Source: Chloroflexota bacterium
GTDB taxonomy: Bacteria; Chloroflexota; Dehalococcoidia; Lucifugimonadales; JACPCL1
Assembly (NCBI GenBank): GCA_016179765.1
Contig: JACPCL010000034.1
Span: 60,554-124,553 of the forward strand
DNA length: 64,000 bases
Direction of reading: 5' to 3'
Positions 27,132 through 35,476 of the stretch are shown piece after piece. The position numbers and the translations under genes were made by a program. Below the pieces are notes generated by a model. That model saw only the letters and a list, made by a program, of their open reading frames with translations, was not told the origin of the DNA and did not search any database. Position 1 is the first letter of the stretch. Each line of letters starts with the position of its first letter.

Positions 27132-28058
27132 TCACCAGCTCGCTACATCCTTGTCAGGCTTGATGAGGAGCACTGGCCTGGTCTGTCGTTCCAAAACGGC
27201 GGCGGCCACGCTCCCCATGGGCGACCTGCTATCGCCCCCCATGCCATGGGTGGACATGGCGATCAGGTCCGCCGGAGCCTCATGAACATACCGGATTATA
27301 TCCTCCACCGGGTCGCCGCTGGTCACTCGCCAGCCCACCTTCACGGCCTGGCTGGCAAGCTGCTGAACGATGCCCTGGAGGTACTCGCTGATGGCCGCCG
27401 TTGCCACTTTTTGAGAGGGCGTAGGCGTGCGCATGGGCTGGCCGCTGGCGGGGACCACGTGGAGCAGCATGATCTCCATGCCCAGGGCATCTGCAAGGGT
27501 CGCAACCACCGGCAAGACCGACTCTGCAAGCTTGGAACCATCCAGCGGAACCACGATGCGATAATAGGTTGGCTTCCACTTGCTAAATATCATGGCCGAC
27601 CTTTCTTTGAGCTCCATTTTCACATCTCCCAATTGGGATGGTCCAGGCTCCCCACTTTCTGCACCCTCCCCCAGGCGGCTGACCAGCACTAGAAAGCTGG
27701 TCATGGGGAAAGGTTTGGCCAAAGTCGCCGCCGCGCCAAAGGTCCGGACCTCATCGCCATCCCAGCTACTATCAACCAGCATGATCGCTGGCCGACGCTG
27801 CCCCCGGCACCACTCAGCAAGGGCAGCATAGGTTTGAGTGCGGGCTTCACTGTACCAGCTCAGGTCCAACACCCACAGGCTCGTATCCCACGTGGCGGGG
27901 GACGCCAGAAAGCTCAGCGGCAACTCCGGGTTCACCAGATGGATATCCACTCGGTGGCCTTGGGCCTCCAGGTTTCGCGCCAGTAAAGCGCTGAAAACTC
28001 TATCTTCGCTCAGAATGGTGACGTGCTGCATGGGTCTCAGGGCCTTGGGGCTTTCCAT
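27132..28058 (-). CDS. Receiver-like domain fused to a universal stress domain
   Basis: The 308-residue product has two halves. Residues 1-140 look like a response-regulator receiver fold: VTILSEDRVFSALLARNLEA, then SLWVLDLSW and TLAKPFPMTSFLVLVSRLG. The Lys-Pro at the end of the fifth strand is present. The C-terminal part (about 165-308) is a UspA domain with YRIVVPLDGSKLAESVL, STHGMGGDSRSPMGSVAAAVLERQTRPVLLI. The start may be ATG 28058 or 28031; the longer frame from 28139 has no ribosome-binding site. Phosphorylation or ATP binding may control stress gene output. Confidence 0.75.
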   Translation of the reverse strand: MESPKALRPMQHVTILSEDRVFSALLARNLEAQGHRVDIHLVNPELPLSFLASPATWDTSLWVLDLSWYSEARTQTYAALAEWCRGQRRPAIMLVDSSWDGDEVRTFGAAATLAKPFPMTSFLVLVSRLGEGAESGEPGPSQLGDVKMELKERSAMIFSKWKPTYYRIVVPLDGSKLAESVLPVVATLADALGMEIMLLHVVPASGQPMRTPTPSQKVATAAISEYLQGIVQQLASQAVKVGWRVTSGDPVEDIIRYVHEAPADLIAMSTHGMGGDSRSPMGSVAAAVLERQTRPVLLIKPDKDVASW

Positions 28059-28459
28059 CTCCAGCGTAATCCGATAAAGGCTAATAATGCCTGAAAGCCC
28101 TCCGAAACGCCCTGAAAATCCCCTGAATAATTGGGACAACTACCTCTTGGTGCGACCCGTGCCACAGAAAAAGCCCCGCCGCCCACAGGCAGGGACATGC
28201 CCTCCTCACAACATACCCAGCAATAAGCACCCTTCCCCAGGAGAAATTGAAGGTGAGGATTTGTGTTGCGGCTAAGCCGCAACACAAATCCTCACCTATC
28301 TCAAGTCTCAAGTCCTCCTCTCCGATGGGGCGAGAGCCTATCCTTGAGCCCTTTCATGGAAGGAGGAAGGAGGGACTCCAGAGGGAGAGGTCAAAGGGAA
28401 CACACGCCGTAACGGACGGCAACAGTGAGAAAGAGAGGGTTGGCAACAGGGCTGTTGCT
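28059..28459. other. Intergenic region with palindrome
   Basis: About 400 bp without a gene. It holds the palindrome at 28251-28297 and GC-rich fragments. No promoter with good boxes was seen. Confidence 0.6.
28251..28297. repeat. TTGCGG-type palindrome, copy 2
   Basis: Arms AGGTGAGGATTTGTGTTGCG and CGCAACACAAATCCTCACCT pair with a small GCTAAGC loop-stem. This is the most perfect copy of the family also found at 9929-9975 and 44180-44224. Confidence 0.85.
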
Positions 28460-29149
28460 TCACCCCCGGAAGGCGAAGGGGTTGAAGGAGACCTGCCGGT
28501 CATACACGTCAATCCCTTCCTTGCGCTTCACATAGCCAACCACCACATAGGTGAGTGGGGTTGCCAGCGCCTCGTAGCCTACCTTCACCAGCCACAGGGT
28601 AATGAGCAGCTCCACCAGGTCACCGCCAGCCATGGTTCCCGCAAAGGCGCCGGTAATGAACACGGCGGAGTCCACTCCCTGGCCCACCAGGGTGGAGGCG
28701 ATGGTGCGGCTCCACAGCCAGCGTCCCTGGGTGGCCACCTTCATCCTGGACAGCACCGTGGAGTTGACAAGCTCTCCGGCCAGGTAGCCAGCGAAGGAGG
28801 CGGCCAGCAGGCGAGGCGTGTATCCCAAGATAGCCACATAGGAGTCCTGGTTCCCCCAGAAGGGCGCCGCGGGGAGCAGTCCGCTGATCCAGAAGCCCAG
28901 CACCGCCACCCCATTGCCCAGGAATCCCAGCCAGATCACCCGGCGAGCCAGGCGGAGGCCGTACACCTCCGTCAGCACATCACCCAGAATGTAAGTCATG
29001 GGGAATAGGATGATGGCCGCCGGGAGAATGCGGCCGCCTACCTCTATGATCTTGACGGCGATGACGTTGGAAGTGATGAGCAGCACCACAAACAGCGCCG
29101 CGAAGGTAACGTAGAGGCCCGTGACCTGAACGTCTGCCTGGTCGTTCAT
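28460..29149 (-). CDS. Queuosine precursor transporter (YhhQ/VUT family)
   Basis: The 229-residue membrane protein carries TSNVIAVKIIEVGGRILPAAIILFPMTYILGDVLTEVYG, the QueT/YhhQ signature, with Asp and Glu in the third helix. It has about six membrane helices. It would take up a queuine precursor such as preQ0 or preQ1 for tRNA modification. The gene points left, and the palindrome of copy 2 lies downstream. Confidence 0.88.
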   Translation of the reverse strand: MNDQADVQVTGLYVTFAALFVVLLITSNVIAVKIIEVGGRILPAAIILFPMTYILGDVLTEVYGLRLARRVIWLGFLGNGVAVLGFWISGLLPAAPFWGNQDSYVAILGYTPRLLAASFAGYLAGELVNSTVLSRMKVATQGRWLWSRTIASTLVGQGVDSAVFITGAFAGTMAGGDLVELLITLWLVKVGYEALATPLTYVVVGYVKRKEGIDVYDRQVSFNPFAFRG

Positions 29150-29210
29150 GAGTGCGCTCTATCCTCCGCGAAGTACGGTGACCAAGGACGGCTGCCTCTT
29201 GCGCCTCCCG

Positions 29211-29867
29211 CTACCCTTCCCGATGCAGGCCCGTTACCCGCATCATCGTGCGCGCTTTATGGATGTGGTTGATGTTCAGCAGCAGCGCCGTCAGCCCCTC
29301 TACGTAGCGGGCGTTGGCCAGGGCGCCGCCGTCCACGGCGCCCAGATTGGGAATCTTTTGTGCCAGCGCCATCACCCGCGCCTTCGCCCCCTGATGGTCC
29401 GAGCACACCACCACGTCGCCGTCCAGGAGGCGGCCCGGCGACCACAGGTCCACGGCGCTGACGTTGTGGAAGGCGGCGACAACATACGAATGCGGCAGGA
29501 GCTTCTGCGCCTGCGCTGCCGCCGAACCCTCGGGCACCATAATAGCCTCTATCACGCTATCGTGGAAGCTCACGGGGGCAACGGTGGAGACCACCACTTT
29601 CCCGGCCAGGGCCTGCGCCAGGGGGGACAACAGGCTGGCCTGAGCCTCGTAGGGAACCGTGACACACAGAAGGTCGCTCTCCTGGGCCGCTTGGGCGTTG
29701 GTCGCGGGTAACACGTTCTCGACGGCGGCGCGCCCCTTGATGCGGGCCACCGCCACCTCCGCCTTGGCAAGCTCCCGGGAGCCTACCACCACTCGCTCCC
29801 CCGCGAGGGCCAGACGTAGCGCCAGCCCTCGCCCCTCCGGGCCAGTGCCGCCAAGAAATCCGATCAT
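29211..29867 (-). CDS. npdG: F420-dependent NADP reductase
   Basis: The 218-residue Rossmann protein starts MIGFLGGTGPEGRGLALRLA with SRE at the end of strand 2. This fits NADPH binding as in F420H2:NADP+ oxidoreductase (Fno/NpdG). Later motifs are VTVPYEAQ and VVAAFHNVSA, then ARYVEGLTALLLNINHIHK, a match to the C-terminal region of that family. It transfers hydride between F420H2 and NADP+. The start has GGAAGGAGC eight bases upstream. It follows cofE in the same direction, 76 bp away. Confidence 0.85.
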   Translation of the reverse strand: MIGFLGGTGPEGRGLALRLALAGERVVVGSRELAKAEVAVARIKGRAAVENVLPATNAQAAQESDLLCVTVPYEAQASLLSPLAQALAGKVVVSTVAPVSFHDSVIEAIMVPEGSAAAQAQKLLPHSYVVAAFHNVSAVDLWSPGRLLDGDVVVCSDHQGAKARVMALAQKIPNLGAVDGGALANARYVEGLTALLLNINHIHKARTMMRVTGLHREG

Positions 29868-29943
29868 CGCTGCTCCTTCCTGAGCGTCGCCTAAAAGTAC
29901 GGCGCCAGTCCAGCACCATCCTGCCAGGCCCTGCGCAGCGCCA

Positions 29944-30693
29944 CTAGCGGAACATATCCCGCTCCGGGTCGCGGAGCAGGTCCCGCACCTTGCCCTCGGA
30001 GGGCGTGTAGCCGTAGCCGCGCACCAGGGCCACCGGCACCATGTCCACCTTACCCATGACCAGCTCCGCCGCCGAAGCAATCTCATCCACCACCGCTATG
30101 GCCGAAGCGCGTAGCTCGTGGCCGTAGGTGTCGGTGGTGCCTCGGTAGTCCTTGAGGACGGCGATGCCCGCCGCGCCGATAGCGACGTTGGTAATGCCTT
30201 CGCGCCAGGGGCGGCCCCAGGAGTCGGTAATGACCACGGCGACGCCCAGGCCAGTCACCCTCCGCACCTCCTCGCGGATGCGGGCAGCCGAGGCGTCGGC
30301 GTCCTTCGGCAGCAGGGCCACCATGCCGCTGCCGGGGATGTTGGAGGCGTCCACCCCCGCGTTGATACAGTAGAAGCCATGGTGGGTCTCCACCAACATC
30401 ACCCCGTAATCCATGCGGGAGATGCGCCTAGCCTCCCGCAGAGCCACCTCTACGAGGCGCGGGTCGCGGCCATACTGCTTCGCCCATCCCAGCGCCAGGG
30501 CCGAAGGGGTAACGGCGGAGAGGTCTACGAGCTGCCCTTCCGCCTTGGAGACCACCTTTTGGGTCACCACCAGGATGTCGCGTTCCAAAAGGGGCGTGCC
30601 CTGGGCCTGGGCCGCCTCTACAATGAGCCGCGTCAGGTCCATACCCGGCTTCACTTCCGGCAGGCCCTCTATGCCGAAGATGCGGATCTCCAT
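29944..30693 (-). CDS. cofE: Coenzyme F420-0:L-glutamate ligase
   Basis: The 249-residue product has the CofE pattern: RDILVVTQKVVSKAEGQLVDL, then INAGVDASNIPGSG (substrate and metal loop), VVITDSWGRPWREGITNVAIG and VVDEIASAAELVMGKVD. CofE adds L-glutamates to F420-0 using GTP. The start at 30693 has AGGAGCC eight bases upstream. The longer frame to 31128 is the antisense of the next gene. It sits just upstream of the F420-dependent reductase. Confidence 0.92.
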   Translation of the reverse strand: MEIRIFGIEGLPEVKPGMDLTRLIVEAAQAQGTPLLERDILVVTQKVVSKAEGQLVDLSAVTPSALALGWAKQYGRDPRLVEVALREARRISRMDYGVMLVETHHGFYCINAGVDASNIPGSGMVALLPKDADASAARIREEVRRVTGLGVAVVITDSWGRPWREGITNVAIGAAGIAVLKDYRGTTDTYGHELRASAIAVVDEIASAAELVMGKVDMVPVALVRGYGYTPSEGKVRDLLRDPERDMFR

Positions 30694-30867
30694 ACAACTG
30701 GCTCCTGTATTGGCTGTCGGTAGCCCCGTACGCCACGACATTATATCCCCTATCACCTCCCCCTCGCTCATCCTTCCGATTCCATCCCCCTGATGCCCTA
30801 TGCTATACTCAGGCGCAGCCTTTCCCCCATATCTCTCCGGCCTGTGGCCGCCCCCCAAGGAGGAGCC

Positions 30868-31746
30868 ATGGACATCTTCTTTCGCAGCCTGCACTTCATC
30901 CCCGGCAACCGCCAGGATATGCTCACCAAATCGGCTACGCTGCCGGCGGACGTCCTGGTGCCGGACATGGAAGACTCGGTGCCCGAAAGCCAGAAACAGC
31001 AGGCCCGGGAGCTGATCAAGAGCATGGCGCCTACCCTGGCCCAGAAGGGCCAGCTGGTCATGCCCCGCATCAACGCCCTGAACACCGGCCTGGCCCATGA
31101 GGACCTGGCCGCCATCGTCAGCCTTCAAGTATACGGCGTCACCGTAGGCAAAGTGGAGTCACCCTGGGAAATCCAGGAGCTCTCCAAGATTCTGGAAAGC
31201 CTGGAGCGCAAGGCCGGGCTGCCCGTGGGCCACACCAAGCTCGTGCCCTGGCTGGAAAACGCCAAGGCTGTGTTGAACGCCCACGCCATCGCCGCCGCCT
31301 CGCCGCGCATCGCCGGCGTGGCCTTTGGCGCCGAGGACTTCACCGACAGCATGGGCGTGGAGCGCACTGATGGAGGTACCGAGCTTGCCTACGCCCGCGC
31401 CGCCGTGGCCGTGGCCGCCCGCGCCGCCGATGTGCTAGCCATTGACACCCCTTACGTCAACTTCCGCGACACCGATGGCCTGGCGCGAGAGATCAGGGCC
31501 GTCCTGCCCTTCGGCTTTAAGGCCAAGTTCTCCATCCATCCCGTGCAGGTGGAGGTCATCAACAGGCTGTTCAGCCCCTCGGAAGAGTCTATCGCCTACG
31601 CCCGGAAGGTCGTCGCCGTCTGGGACGAGGCGGCAGCCAAGGGCATCGGCGCCATAGCCCTGGACGGCAAGATGATAGATGTGCCGGTCGTGAAGCGGGC
31701 GCGCAACCTGCTGGCCCTGGCCGACGCTATGGCGAAGCGGGGATGA
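30868..31746 (+). CDS. HpcH/HpaI aldolase / citrate lyase beta-like protein
   Basis: The 292-residue protein has the CitE-like TIM-barrel motifs: RSLHFIPGNRQDML at the start, then PDMEDSVPESQKQQAR (metal-binding Glu/Asp), MPRINAL, VGKVESPWEI and KFSIHPVQVEVIN. This group includes citrate lyase beta, malyl-CoA lyase and related enzymes that cleave acyl-CoA thioesters. The exact substrate is unknown. The ATG at 30868 has AAGGAGGAGC just upstream. Confidence 0.88.
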   Translation: MDIFFRSLHFIPGNRQDMLTKSATLPADVLVPDMEDSVPESQKQQARELIKSMAPTLAQKGQLVMPRINALNTGLAHEDLAAIVSLQVYGVTVGKVESPWEIQELSKILESLERKAGLPVGHTKLVPWLENAKAVLNAHAIAAASPRIAGVAFGAEDFTDSMGVERTDGGTELAYARAAVAVAARAADVLAIDTPYVNFRDTDGLAREIRAVLPFGFKAKFSIHPVQVEVINRLFSPSEESIAYARKVVAVWDEAAAKGIGAIALDGKMIDVPVVKRARNLLALADAMAKRG

Positions 31747-31784
31747 TGCTCGCCCGACACTACAGCTGCTGAAGGGAGACCTCT

Positions 31785-32093
31785 TTGGAAAGTAAACCAA
31801 GCAGTTTGCGCCGCACCGTCGGGCGGTTAGGAGATGCGGCGCTTCTCTTGTTCCTCAAGGCGGGCCTGGCGGTGATGCTATTCGCTTTTGACAAACTCCT
31901 CTTGTGGCTTATTGGGATGGTGCTGTCGCCTGGGACAAAGGCGTATAATCTGGTTGAGGTCCTTGTCAATGTGGCCTTCGTAGGGGCCGCTGTCACTGTC
32001 AGCTTTATTGGCGCGGTCTTTTTCATCTACGAAGTAGCGATGGCATCCTGGGACCACGCACGAAGGTGGCGCAACGATGGGAAAGGAAGCTAA
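31785..32093 (+). CDS. Small two-helix membrane protein
   Basis: The 102-residue product begins with TTG at 31785 (MESKPSSLRR), with GAAGGGAG ten bases upstream. It has two membrane stretches: about 18-45 (LLLFLKAGLAVMLFAFDKLLL) and 62-88 (NVAFVGAAVTVSFIGAVFFIY). No family recognised. Its end overlaps the next gene by 17 bp. Confidence 0.5.
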   Translation: MESKPSSLRRTVGRLGDAALLLFLKAGLAVMLFAFDKLLLWLIGMVLSPGTKAYNLVEVLVNVAFVGAAVTVSFIGAVFFIYEVAMASWDHARRWRNDGKGS

Positions 32094-32517
32094 GATGATG
32101 TGGTCAGGCTCAAGGGTTGTCAATCCACCTGGGCTGTGGAATCTTGCCGTTGCAGGGGTAATAGGGGTAGCCATCTCCCTCGTCAACCTGTGGGCAAGTG
32201 ACTTTTCCCAAGACGCCGTAGACTCCTCTACGGCGCTTGGCATTGCTATCACTCTTGCTGCCAGCTTGGCGCTGTGGTTGGTCAGTTCGTTGCTCTCGCG
32301 CATCAGGGGCCCATTTCCCCACACACAAAGTAGCGTTATTCCGGCTTCCAATGCACCCACCAACATGAAGGAAGGTGTTGGGACTATCAATGGGACGCAA
32401 GGCTCACCTCCACACTCCTCCACAGCAATGCGGACTCAAGGAGTGCGTGCTTACAGTCGTCGTCCGGCACGCAGGGGGAAACAGAAGAAGAGACAAGACT
32501 CAGACTCACACCAGTAG
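32077..32517 (+). CDS. Hypothetical membrane protein overlapping the preceding gene
   Basis: The 146-residue product has two membrane helices (about 20-38 and 50-73) followed by a basic, low-complexity tail ending RRGKQKKRQDSDSHQ. The start overlaps the end of the previous gene by 17 bp, in another frame. Coding support is moderate: two start options (ATG at 32077 and at 32095) and no strong ribosome-binding site. It may be a poorly conserved partner of the preceding small membrane protein. Confidence 0.4.
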   Translation: MGKEAKMMWSGSRVVNPPGLWNLAVAGVIGVAISLVNLWASDFSQDAVDSSTALGIAITLAASLALWLVSSLLSRIRGPFPHTQSSVIPASNAPTNMKEGVGTINGTQGSPPHSSTAMRTQGVRAYSRRPARRGKQKKRQDSDSHQ

Positions 32518-32535
32518 GTCATTCAAGCAATACAG

Positions 32536-32931
32536 GTGCAACACCTCCCCCCAGACTCCATCCTCTTAGAAGGCATGGCCTTCTACGGCCACCACGGCAT
32601 GAGTCCAGAGGAGCGCGCCCTGGGCCAGCGGTTCATCGTAGACCTCCAGGTCTACCTTGACCTTAGCGGGGCAGGAGCCTCGGATAGCCTGGCGGACACC
32701 GTCAACTACTCGGCGCTGCACCAGGCCGCAAAATCTATTTTGGAGGGCCAAGCGTATAGCTTGTTGGAGGCGGTGGCTGAAGCCCTGGCGCAGCGGGTGC
32801 TTACCTCCTTCCCAGTGACGGCGGTGAGAGTCCGGGTGCAGAAGCCATCGCCTCCTCTTCGTGACGCCGTCGTGGGCAGCGCCGCCGTTGAGATATACCG
32901 TGCGCGCCCAAAAGGAGCCAGCCCAACATGA
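32536..32931 (+). CDS. folB: Dihydroneopterin aldolase
   Basis: The 131-residue product carries the FolB motifs DSILLEGMAFYGHHGMSPEERALGQRF near the start, DTVNYSALHQAA in the middle and VRVQKPSPPLRDAVVGSAAVEI at the end. It would convert dihydroneopterin to 6-hydroxymethyl-dihydropterin in folate synthesis. The start may be GTG 32536 or a nearby internal codon. It overlaps the next gene by 4 bp (ATGA). Confidence 0.9.
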   Translation: MQHLPPDSILLEGMAFYGHHGMSPEERALGQRFIVDLQVYLDLSGAGASDSLADTVNYSALHQAAKSILEGQAYSLLEAVAEALAQRVLTSFPVTAVRVRVQKPSPPLRDAVVGSAAVEIYRARPKGASPT

Positions 32932-33818
32932 GCATACGTGCATTGGGTGGGCTGGCGTCTCTTTTTGCGGCTCTTTGGCTTCTCGGGGCCTGCGCCAGCA
33001 GCCCTGCTCCCACTCCGACCCCAACCCCTACGGTCCTGAGCCTTCGTCCCGTGCTGGCCAGCACCGACCTGGCCGTCGGCAGGAACCGGCTGGTCTTCGC
33101 CCTGCTCAATCCGGCCTCCGCTCCCATCCGCGCCTCTGCTGTCCACATGGCCCTCTCCTACGTGCAGGACAACACCCTTCTGCCCAAAGGCGCCGCTCAG
33201 GCCATCTTCCGGCCCTGGCCTGCCGGCCCTGGCGGCGTGTTCGTGGCGGAGGTGGACTTCACCCAGGCCGGCGTCTGGACAGCGCAGCTTACCCCCGCCG
33301 ACGGCGAGGCCGCCGGCGACACCGCCCGCATGGTCTTCCCCGTGGCCGAGCGCAGCGCCACCCCTGCCATCGGCACGCCGGCGCCCGCTTCGGCAAACCG
33401 CACCGCCAAAGACGTTGCCTCCCTGGCGGAGCTCACCTCGGACCTGACGCCGGATCCAGACCTGTACGCCATGACCGTTGCCCAGGCGGTCCTCTCTGGC
33501 AAGCCAGCGGTCATCGCCTTCGCCACCCCCGCCTTCTGCCAGAGCGCCACCTGCGGCCCCCAGGTGGAGGTGATAAAGCGGCTCAAGGCGAATTACCAGG
33601 GTCAGGCCAACTTCATCCATGTGGAGATTTACGCCAACCCCCTGGCCATGCGCACCGACCCTTCCAAAGGGGTGTTGGCCCCCGCCGTGACCGAGTGGAA
33701 CCTGCCCAGCGAACCGTGGGTCTTTATCGTTGACAGCCAGGGCAAGGTGGCGGCAAAGTTTGAAGGCTACGCTTCTCCTGAAGAGCTAGAGGCGGCCCTT
33801 TTGCAGGCGCTGGGATAA
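32928..33818 (+). CDS. Lipoprotein with a C-terminal thioredoxin-like domain
   Basis: The 296-residue protein has a lipoprotein signal ending at LLGAC, then a Pro/Thr linker (SSPAPTPTPTPT). A middle beta-rich domain follows with FTQAGVWTAQLTPADG. The C-terminal part (about 182-296) has KPAVIAFATPAFCQSATCGPQ, FIHVEIYANP and EPWVFIVDSQGKVAAKFEGY, a thioredoxin-like fold with two cysteines four residues apart. It would be an exported, membrane-anchored thiol protein of unknown partner. Coupled to folB by overlap. Confidence 0.75.
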   Translation: MSIRALGGLASLFAALWLLGACASSPAPTPTPTPTVLSLRPVLASTDLAVGRNRLVFALLNPASAPIRASAVHMALSYVQDNTLLPKGAAQAIFRPWPAGPGGVFVAEVDFTQAGVWTAQLTPADGEAAGDTARMVFPVAERSATPAIGTPAPASANRTAKDVASLAELTSDLTPDPDLYAMTVAQAVLSGKPAVIAFATPAFCQSATCGPQVEVIKRLKANYQGQANFIHVEIYANPLAMRTDPSKGVLAPAVTEWNLPSEPWVFIVDSQGKVAAKFEGYASPEELEAALLQALG

Positions 33819-33822
33819 CCCC

Positions 33823-34200
33823 TCAGTCAGTCACCCGCACCGCCACCAGGGCGTCACCCTTCCCTTTGTAGTGCACCGTCATCTCCTGGCCCTGAAGCAT
33901 GTGCTCTCGGATGTGGGACGGTGTGAAGCCAAGGTTGCCCTCCGCCTGGAAGCGCCACACAGCGCCGTCCTTGTCCACCATCGTCAGAGACTCCACCTCC
34001 GTCAGAGTGCGCGCCTGGACGTCCAACACAAACCCTCGCACCGTCATCTCGCCTCCGCCGCACGCAACCGCCGCAATCAGGGCCAGCGCAACCAGGAGAG
34101 ACCTAGAGGGGGAAGCCCTGAGAGGGGAGATCCTCTGGAGCTCCCTTGAAAGACAAGGGCTTCCTTGAAAGAGAAAGCTGAAGAAGGATATGGCTTTCAT
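33823..34200 (-). CDS. Small lipoprotein of unknown function, start uncertain
   Basis: The predicted product of about 125 residues has a hydrophobic signal ending at LIAAVACGGGEM, consistent with a lipobox. It is followed by RGFVLDVQARTLTEVESLTMVDKDG and QEMTVHYKGKGDALVAVRV, resembling small OB-like or DUF5666-like beta proteins. The first part of the frame is made from a repeat that also occurs 140 bp away (34252-34302), so the true start is unclear. The ATG at 34200 is one option. It is convergent with the thioredoxin-like lipoprotein. Confidence 0.55.
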   Translation of the reverse strand: MKAISFFSFLFQGSPCLSRELQRISPLRASPSRSLLVALALIAAVACGGGEMTVRGFVLDVQARTLTEVESLTMVDKDGAVWRFQAEGNLGFTPSHIREHMLQGQEMTVHYKGKGDALVAVRVTD

Positions 34201-34302
34201 GTACACTTTCGGTGGCGCATCCCGACCTGTCGGGATACTCCCTGGAAGAGAGGGAAGCCCTGAGAGGGGAGCTCCTCTAGAGCTCCCTTGAAAGACAAGG
34301 GG
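34110..34302. repeat. Direct repeat of about 50 bp, two copies
   Basis: GGAAGCCCTGAGAGGGGAG followed by CTCCTCTAGAGCTCCCTTG appears at about 34110-34160 and again at 34252-34302 with two or three changes. The first copy lies inside the lipoprotein frame. The second precedes the gene at 34332. Both copies contain AAAGACAAGG. Confidence 0.75.
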
Positions 34303-34331
34303 CTTCCTTAAAAGCAAGAGGGCAACACGCC

Positions 34332-34652
34332 ATGCGGCTCAAGGTCATGGCCCCGCAGATGCTCCAGGCCCTCAATGATAGCAGTATCCGGGCAGGTGGG
34401 AAGCACACGCTGACGGCTGATCAGATGGGACCGACCCCCGAAGGTCGCTACTGGATCAGCACGCACCTGCTCCGGGAAAAAGCTGGGCGGCAGGAGGTGT
34501 GCGCCTGTGTTGTCCTCAACCTGCGCACCAGCCTCGCAGCCTGGCTGGACATCCCTCTGGAGGAGTTCAACGCCATCCCACTCCAGGAGGTAGACCTGAT
34601 TGAGTGGGAGACGGTGGTCTGCGTGGGGGACATCCCGCCCCTACCCCACTAA
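34332..34652 (+). CDS. Hypothetical 106-residue protein
   Basis: The frame starts at ATG 34332 with AAGAGGG just before it. The product has RYWISTHLLREKAGRQEVCACVVLNLRTSLAAWLDIPLEEF and ends VVCVGDIPPLPH. It looks globular, with no membrane helix and no recognised family. A repeat element follows. Confidence 0.45.
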   Translation: MRLKVMAPQMLQALNDSSIRAGGKHTLTADQMGPTPEGRYWISTHLLREKAGRQEVCACVVLNLRTSLAAWLDIPLEEFNAIPLQEVDLIEWETVVCVGDIPPLPH

Positions 34653-34699
34653 GATACTAATTGGTGATGTCTCAGTTGACACAAGGGGATACAGACCGA

Positions 34700-34842
34700 T
34701 GTCATGCTGAGGGAGTCCCGACGTGTCGGGACGACCGAATGCATCTTGTCTGCCTGCCTAAGCAGTCGCCATTCCCCTAAGGCATTCCCATCTGAGGGCG
34801 AACAAGATTCTTCGTCCCGATAAATCGGGACTCAGAATGACA
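34700..34842. repeat. TGTCAT...ATGACA element, copy 1
   Basis: The left end is TGTCATGCTGAGGGAGTCCC and the right end is its rough inverse, ACTCAGAATGACA. The inside has GGGAGTCCCGACGTGTCGGG and TCCCGATAAATCGGGA, two small palindromes. The same ends are found at 36696-36809 and 42505-42561. Confidence 0.75.
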
Positions 34843-34962
34843 AAAGTGGCGGGCCGTGTGTCAAGCGTTGCATCGCCTAATAATTAACTGGCCAGCCCCT
34901 TGTTTGTGGCGTTGCCGTAGCGTGCCATCCCCACGCCACCAACAGGAAGAACCATTCCCCAA

Positions 34963-34992
34963 TTGACACCCCTCCCCCTTGGATGCTATCGT
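34963..34992 (+). promoter_or_regulatory. Sigma70-type promoter of the nuo operon
   Basis: TTGACA (34963-34968) and TATCGT (34987-34992) are 18 bp apart, about 67 bp before the nuoA start. Confidence 0.5.
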
Positions 34993-35059
34993 GTTTCTCT
35001 GGACGGTACCCCGGGCCGTACCACGCCTGCCCACTCCTACGACCTAGCGAGGTACGCCT

Positions 35060-35476
35060 TTGCTTGAAAGGTATGCCCTGGACTGGGCCGCCGCAACCAT
35101 CGGCGTCGTGGTGGGGGTGTTGGCTATAGGCGTTATGTTTGCAGCATCCGCCATCCTTGCCCCCAGGCGACCCTCCCCTGAAAAAGGCATCCCCTTTGAG
35201 TCCGGCATCCTTCCCGCCCCCTACCAGCAGTCCCAGATTCATATCCGGTACTACATCTTCGCCATCCTCTTCCTCATCTTTGACGTGGAGGCCGTGTTTC
35301 TCTTCCCCTGGGCCGTAGTGTTCATGAAGATTGCGCAGATCAAGAATGATGCAGGCCAGCTCATCTATTCCAACGCAGTGGCCAACGCAGTCTTCTACGA
35401 GATGATCATCTTCATCGCCATTCTTGGCTTTGGCGTGGCCTACGCCTGGCGCAAGGGGGTGTTGCAGTGGAGATGA
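35060..35476 (+). CDS. nuoA: Complex I subunit NuoA
   Basis: The 138-residue protein has three membrane helices. The first loop contains [13 protein letters not shown] and then [26 protein letters not shown], the family signature (YE/FES, R, DVE). The start is TTG 35060 with GAGG upstream. It is the first gene of the nuo operon. It overlaps nuoB by 10 bp. Confidence 0.95.
   Translation: MLERYALDWAAATIGVVVGVLAIGVMFAASAILAPRRPSPEKGIPFESGILPAPYQQSQIHIRYYIFAILFLIFDVEAVFLFPWAVVFMKIAQIKNDAGQLIYSNAVANAVFYEMIIFIAILGFGVAYAWRKGVLQWR

Larger units (their letters stand above)
34653..35059. other. Gene-free region with a repeat element and the nuo promoter
   Basis: The 400-bp gap holds a TGTCAT-ended element at 34700-34842 and a likely promoter at 34963-34992. 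Nothing else was recognised. Confidence 0.65.

Noticed and set aside
29944..31128. Extended cofE frame starting at 31128
   Set aside because: The extra 145 residues are antisense to the aldolase gene; the ATG at 30693 has a good ribosome-binding site.
34110..34302. CRISPR-like repeat
   Set aside because: Only two copies of about 50 bp with few differences and no regular spacers; no cas genes are nearby.
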